64,000 bases of DNA from Caryophanales bacterium (lineage in GTDB: Bacteria > Bacillota > Bacilli > Exiguobacteriales > Exiguobacteriaceae). Each line of letters opens with the position of its first letter. The first letter of the stretch is position 1. This document shows positions 61,146-64,000 of the stretch, piece after piece. Where the stretch lies: the NCBI GenBank assembly GCA_902362975.1, contig CABIYO010000009.1:1-64000 (forward strand), in the 5' to 3' direction. The notes below the pieces were generated by a model. That model did not search any database. It was not told the origin of the DNA and saw only the letters and a list, made by a program, of their open reading frames with translations. Made by a program: the position numbers and the translations under genes.

Positions 61146-62808
61146 AAGCATTCTCCGTAATGACCGTTCGTAATATTTCTTCTGTCGTCGTCAGACCGGC
61201 GGCGACTTTTTCTAACCCGTCAGAAAGGAGGAATGTCGCCCCTTGCGACTTGGCATAGTCGACCATCTCAGACTCGGTTGACTGGTTCATAATCATTCGG
61301 CGCAAGCCTTCATCGATTGGGATCACTTCGTGAATGGCGAGGCGCCCACGATACCCTGTGAAGTTGCATGACGAACACCCTTTACCCCGAACAATCTGAT
61401 CGATGTGTACACCTTCAGCGTCGAACAGGCTACGTTCACTCTTCGATACCGGTTCGACTTGACCACAGTCACGACAGACGCGACGGACGAGTCGTTGTGC
61501 CACGAGTCCCGTCGTCGAAGCGGCGACAAGGAATGGCTCGACTCCCATATCGACGAGACGGGTGATGGAGCTGATCGCTGAATTCGTATGTAGCGTTGAC
61601 AACACAAGGTGACCGGTGAGCGAGGCACGAATAGCAATCTCAGCCGTCTCCGTGTCCCGAATCTCTCCGACCATGACGATGTTCGGGTCTTGACGTAAAA
61701 TCGAACGAAGCCCTGACGCGAACGTCAAGCCGACTTTCGAGTTGACCTGAACCTGATTGATGCCGTTAAGTTGATACTCGACCGGGTCTTCTACCGTAAT
61801 GATGTTTTTCGTCTCATCGTTCAGTTCTTTTAACGAAGCGTACAGGGTAGAGGACTTCCCTGAACCGGTCGGACCGGTGATCAAGATAATTCCATTCGGA
61901 CGCTTCAGCATGTCACGGTAGGCCTGTTCGTTTCGTTCGCCGAATCCGAGTTTCGTCAAATCGGTCAGTCCTTGCGATGAGTCGAGGATTCGAATAACGA
62001 TTTTCTCCCCATACATCGTCGGGAGCGTCGAGACGCGGAAATCATAGGCACGATTGCGTAACGTGTACTTGATTCGTCCATCTTGTGGTAGACGACTTTC
62101 TGTGATGTCGAGGTTACTCATAACTTTGAGACGCGTCAGCATGACGCTTTGAATCTTCTTCGGATAGACCGTCTCGGTACGCAAGTCCCCATCTATTCGA
62201 AAACGAACGTGGAGCTGCTTCTCATGCGGATCGAAATGGATATCTGATGCACGTTGGTCGATTGCACTTAAGAACAATTGGTTCACAAGTCGGATAATCG
62301 GTGCATCGTCTCGACTGATTGTTTCTTGTCGTTCGATTTCGTGAGCATCCTCCTTCAAAATTTCGACGAGGGAATGATCCATCTCGTAGTAACGACTAAT
62401 CGTCTTTCGAATCTGCTCTTTCGTGGCAATACCGACCTCGATGTTCATCCCGGTCTGAAGACGGACGTCATCAATCGCAATGAGATCGAGCGGGTCAGCC
62501 GTGGCCACATGTAGCGTATTCCCGTTCAATTCAAATGGCATGATATCGTGCTTTTGTGCCAACGCTTTCGGTACGAGCTTCGTGACCGTCACATTGACGT
62601 CATAGGAGTACAACTCAATGATTGGCACATGCAACTGTTCGTGAATCATTTGAATCAACTGTGTCTCGGTAATATAGTTTAGTCGAATTAAGGCGTCCCC
62701 TAGTTTTTCTCCGGGTCGCTTCTGTTCAAGCGCCTCATCGAGCTGACTCGTCGTAATGAGCGCAGCCTCAATCAGCATCTCACCTAATCTTCGTTTCGTT
62801 CGTCTCAC
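61138..62808 (-). CDS. pilB: Pilus extension ATPase PilB
   Basis: A 556-residue ATPase: an N-terminal MshEN-type domain (about 1-145), ASDIHFDPHE, Walker A GPTGSGKSS at 312-320, and GHLVLSTLHTNSA. A zinc site CRDCG ... CSSC lies near 450-490. It powers pilus assembly. The GTG start follows GGAAGGTG. Confidence 0.95.
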   Translation of the reverse strand: MRRTKRRLGEMLIEAALITTSQLDEALEQKRPGEKLGDALIRLNYITETQLIQMIHEQLHVPIIELYSYDVNVTVTKLVPKALAQKHDIMPFELNGNTLHVATADPLDLIAIDDVRLQTGMNIEVGIATKEQIRKTISRYYEMDHSLVEILKEDAHEIERQETISRDDAPIIRLVNQLFLSAIDQRASDIHFDPHEKQLHVRFRIDGDLRTETVYPKKIQSVMLTRLKVMSNLDITESRLPQDGRIKYTLRNRAYDFRVSTLPTMYGEKIVIRILDSSQGLTDLTKLGFGERNEQAYRDMLKRPNGIILITGPTGSGKSSTLYASLKELNDETKNIITVEDPVEYQLNGINQVQVNSKVGLTFASGLRSILRQDPNIVMVGEIRDTETAEIAIRASLTGHLVLSTLHTNSAISSITRLVDMGVEPFLVAASTTGLVAQRLVRRVCRDCGQVEPVSKSERSLFDAEGVHIDQIVRGKGCSSCNFTGYRGRLAIHEVIPIDEGLRRMIMNQSTESEMVDYAKSQGATFLLSDGLEKVAAGLTTTEEILRTVITENAYD

Positions 62809-62809
62809 G

Positions 62810-63100
62810 TTACTTCACCTTCCTTTGAGGAGCCTCCTCCTGCTCGGCCTTGTCGTTCCGTTCTTCGACAAAGACGCTCGCAGCCACCCCTCCAATCAAT
62901 ACAACGATAAGAATCACCCATGCCCACCATGTTTGAACGAGTGATTCTTCTACCATCCAGTAGACCCCGCCAGACAGAAGGGCCGTCCATAGACTGATCA
63001 CAAGTTTCGTTTCACGTTTTCGCATCATCGGAACGGATAAGGCGAACAGCGTCAATGTGGCAAGTACCCAAAAGCCGAGTAAAATCAAATAGCCGATCAT
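62810..63100 (-). CDS. Small membrane protein of the pilus operon
   Basis: A 96-residue protein with three hydrophobic segments (about 3-24, 32-48, 57-77) and a charged tail. It overlaps the VanW-domain gene by 4 bp. Not recognised; perhaps an accessory pilus factor. Confidence 0.7.
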   Translation of the reverse strand: MIGYLILLGFWVLATLTLFALSVPMMRKRETKLVISLWTALLSGGVYWMVEESLVQTWWAWVILIVVLIGGVAASVFVEERNDKAEQEEAPQRKVK

Positions 63101-64000
63101 CCGACTGCCTCCTCTTCTGCAGGTTCTTCTTCTAATACTGGCGGTTCTGCCTCAAACGGGTCGTCGTTCGAATCATTCAGGAACGGGTCTTCTTCCTCGT
63201 CCTCATTCGGGAATGTCGGAATGACCGGTTCGACCGGATCCGGTGGGGGAAGCGGAACGGAACTCTTCGTCACGATTTCCGGTGTCGGTGCATAAAAATC
63301 AAAACCGAGTAATTCCATCGTCTCCCCTTCTTCAGTCACAGTGACCCGGTAGAGCTTACCTGACTGACCATCTTGTCCTGACTGGGTGACCGATGAACTT
63401 CCAGATGGGAGCGATGATGAGAAACGGACGACTTTTTGATGTGGTACCGTCTTCACTTCTTCCACTCTCGCTTCGAAAGCGGCGTCAAACGGTTGCCCGA
63501 GCAATTGGACCGTCACAGCGCCACCTTCATTCAAGACGAGGATGGCGTACGATGTGTCTTCTCGGTTTTGAACAGCAAAGTTTGAGCGCTCATCGACTTT
63601 CGTGTCATAGCCTAGTTCCACCCCGGAAGGAAGTGTTTCATGCGGCACACGTTCAAGAATGGCGAACGGTGTCGCCGCAAATAGGCGGTAGAACGAAGAC
63701 CCGAGTGTCGTGAGCGCTTCGTAATCTGCTCCGAACGATTTAAGACTGAAGATGTCTCCCGCCGCCATCTCAAATCCGTTCATCCGATCGAGCGCTGATT
63801 GCATGGCTGGTGTCGGGCTCACGGTGAACGAAGCGACGACTTCATTTTCTGCCGCTACTTGCTCTAGTGTCACAGATGACTCCAACATCGACGCGGCATC
63901 TATCAACGCCGGGGCAATCATCGTCAACGTCACAGGCTGACCTTCGAGATAAGGCTCGACTTTCGACTCGTCTATCGTTGTCAGTAGAGGGTATGCGCCC
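63097..64000 (-). CDS. VanW/G5-like exported protein of the pilus operon, 5' end outside the window
   Basis: At least 300 residues, open to the window edge. The VanW-type core includes GYDTKVDERSNFAVQNREDT and YAILVLNEGGAVTVQLLGQP. The C-terminal about 60 residues are Pro/Glu/Asp-rich. VanW-domain proteins are found in wall-linked or pilus loci, but the role is unclear. The upstream codons to 64000 remain in frame, so the GTG at 63933 is internal. Confidence 0.75.
   Translation of the reverse strand, partial: GAYPLLTTIDESKVEPYLEGQPVTLTMIAPALIDAASMLESSVTLEQVAAENEVVASFTVSPTPAMQSALDRMNGFEMAAGDIFSLKSFGADYEALTTLGSSFYRLFAATPFAILERVPHETLPSGVELGYDTKVDERSNFAVQNREDTSYAILVLNEGGAVTVQLLGQPFDAAFEARVEEVKTVPHQKVVRFSSSLPSGSSSVTQSGQDGQSGKLYRVTVTEEGETMELLGFDFYAPTPEIVTKSSVPLPPPDPVEPVIPTFPNEDEEEDPFLNDSNDDPFEAEPPVLEEEPAEEEAVG

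Noticed and set aside
1..64000. tRNA or rRNA genes
   Set aside because: No cloverleaf with a conserved TTC loop, nor rRNA-like sequence, was recognised on either strand. The prophage targets radC rather than a tRNA.

Overview
The window looks like a chromosomal segment of a low-to-mid G+C Gram-positive of the order Bacillales. The gene order (nadA-nadC-nadB / nifS-like-niaR ... obg-spo0B-like-rpmA-prp-rplU ... minD-minC-mreD-mreC-mreB-radC-maf) follows the Bacillus subtilis arrangement closely. The sporulation genes spoIVFA/spoIVFB that sit between minD and rplU in B. subtilis are absent, and an RNase E/G family gene lies there instead. Together with moderate G+C and a type IV pilus locus beside maf, this fits a non-sporulating relative such as Exiguobacterium. 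The genus is an inference from gene content and synteny, not from a search.

Layout. (1) 1-5.2 kb: NAD biosynthesis. nadB-nadC-nadA overlap on the minus strand and are divergent from a NifS-like cysteine desulfurase and the niacin-responsive repressor niaR. (2) 5.2-8.1 kb: a DedA membrane protein, a NIPSNAP-NUDIX fusion, a long palindromic hairpin and a CNNM/CorC-type transporter. (3) 8.1-16.4 kb: conserved growth and division genes on the minus strand: obg, a Spo0B-like gene, rpmA/prp/rplU with an L21-type leader, an RNase E/G homologue, minDC and mreBCD. (4) 16.5-17.75 kb: two small membrane-protein genes and the 3' fragment of radC.

(5) 17.75-54.03 kb: a complete-looking prophage of about 36.3 kb inserted inside radC. 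The two radC fragments rejoin in frame across a 3-bp shared sequence, and the rebuilt attP is an inverted repeat centred on the crossover. A large serine recombinase lies at the right end. The late genes run leftward and encode a contractile-tailed (myovirus-type) particle: terminases, SPP1-like portal and minor head protein, a scaffold with a Prp-type cleavage motif, capsid, connectors, sheath, tube, a frameshifted tail chaperone, tape measure, baseplate, fibre, holin and amidase. The early genes (YqaJ exonuclease, RecT, DnaD-like, DnaC-like and a row of tiny overlapping genes) are also leftward. A Cro-like/LexA-type repressor switch with repeated CTAAC-N5-GTTAG operators controls them. Accessory genes of low G+C sit at both prophage ends and next to the terminase. 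They include an XRE-ImmA/IrrE metallopeptidase paired with a protein of unknown function, the best candidate here for a toxin-antitoxin or defence module.

(6) 54.0-64 kb: the 5' fragment of radC, maf, and a type IV pilus operon on the minus strand (VanW-domain protein, small membrane protein, pilB, pilT, pilC, pilin, prepilin peptidase, a fused pilM-pilN and a pilO-like gene). The window ends inside the VanW-domain gene. No tRNA, rRNA, CRISPR array or intact insertion sequence was seen.
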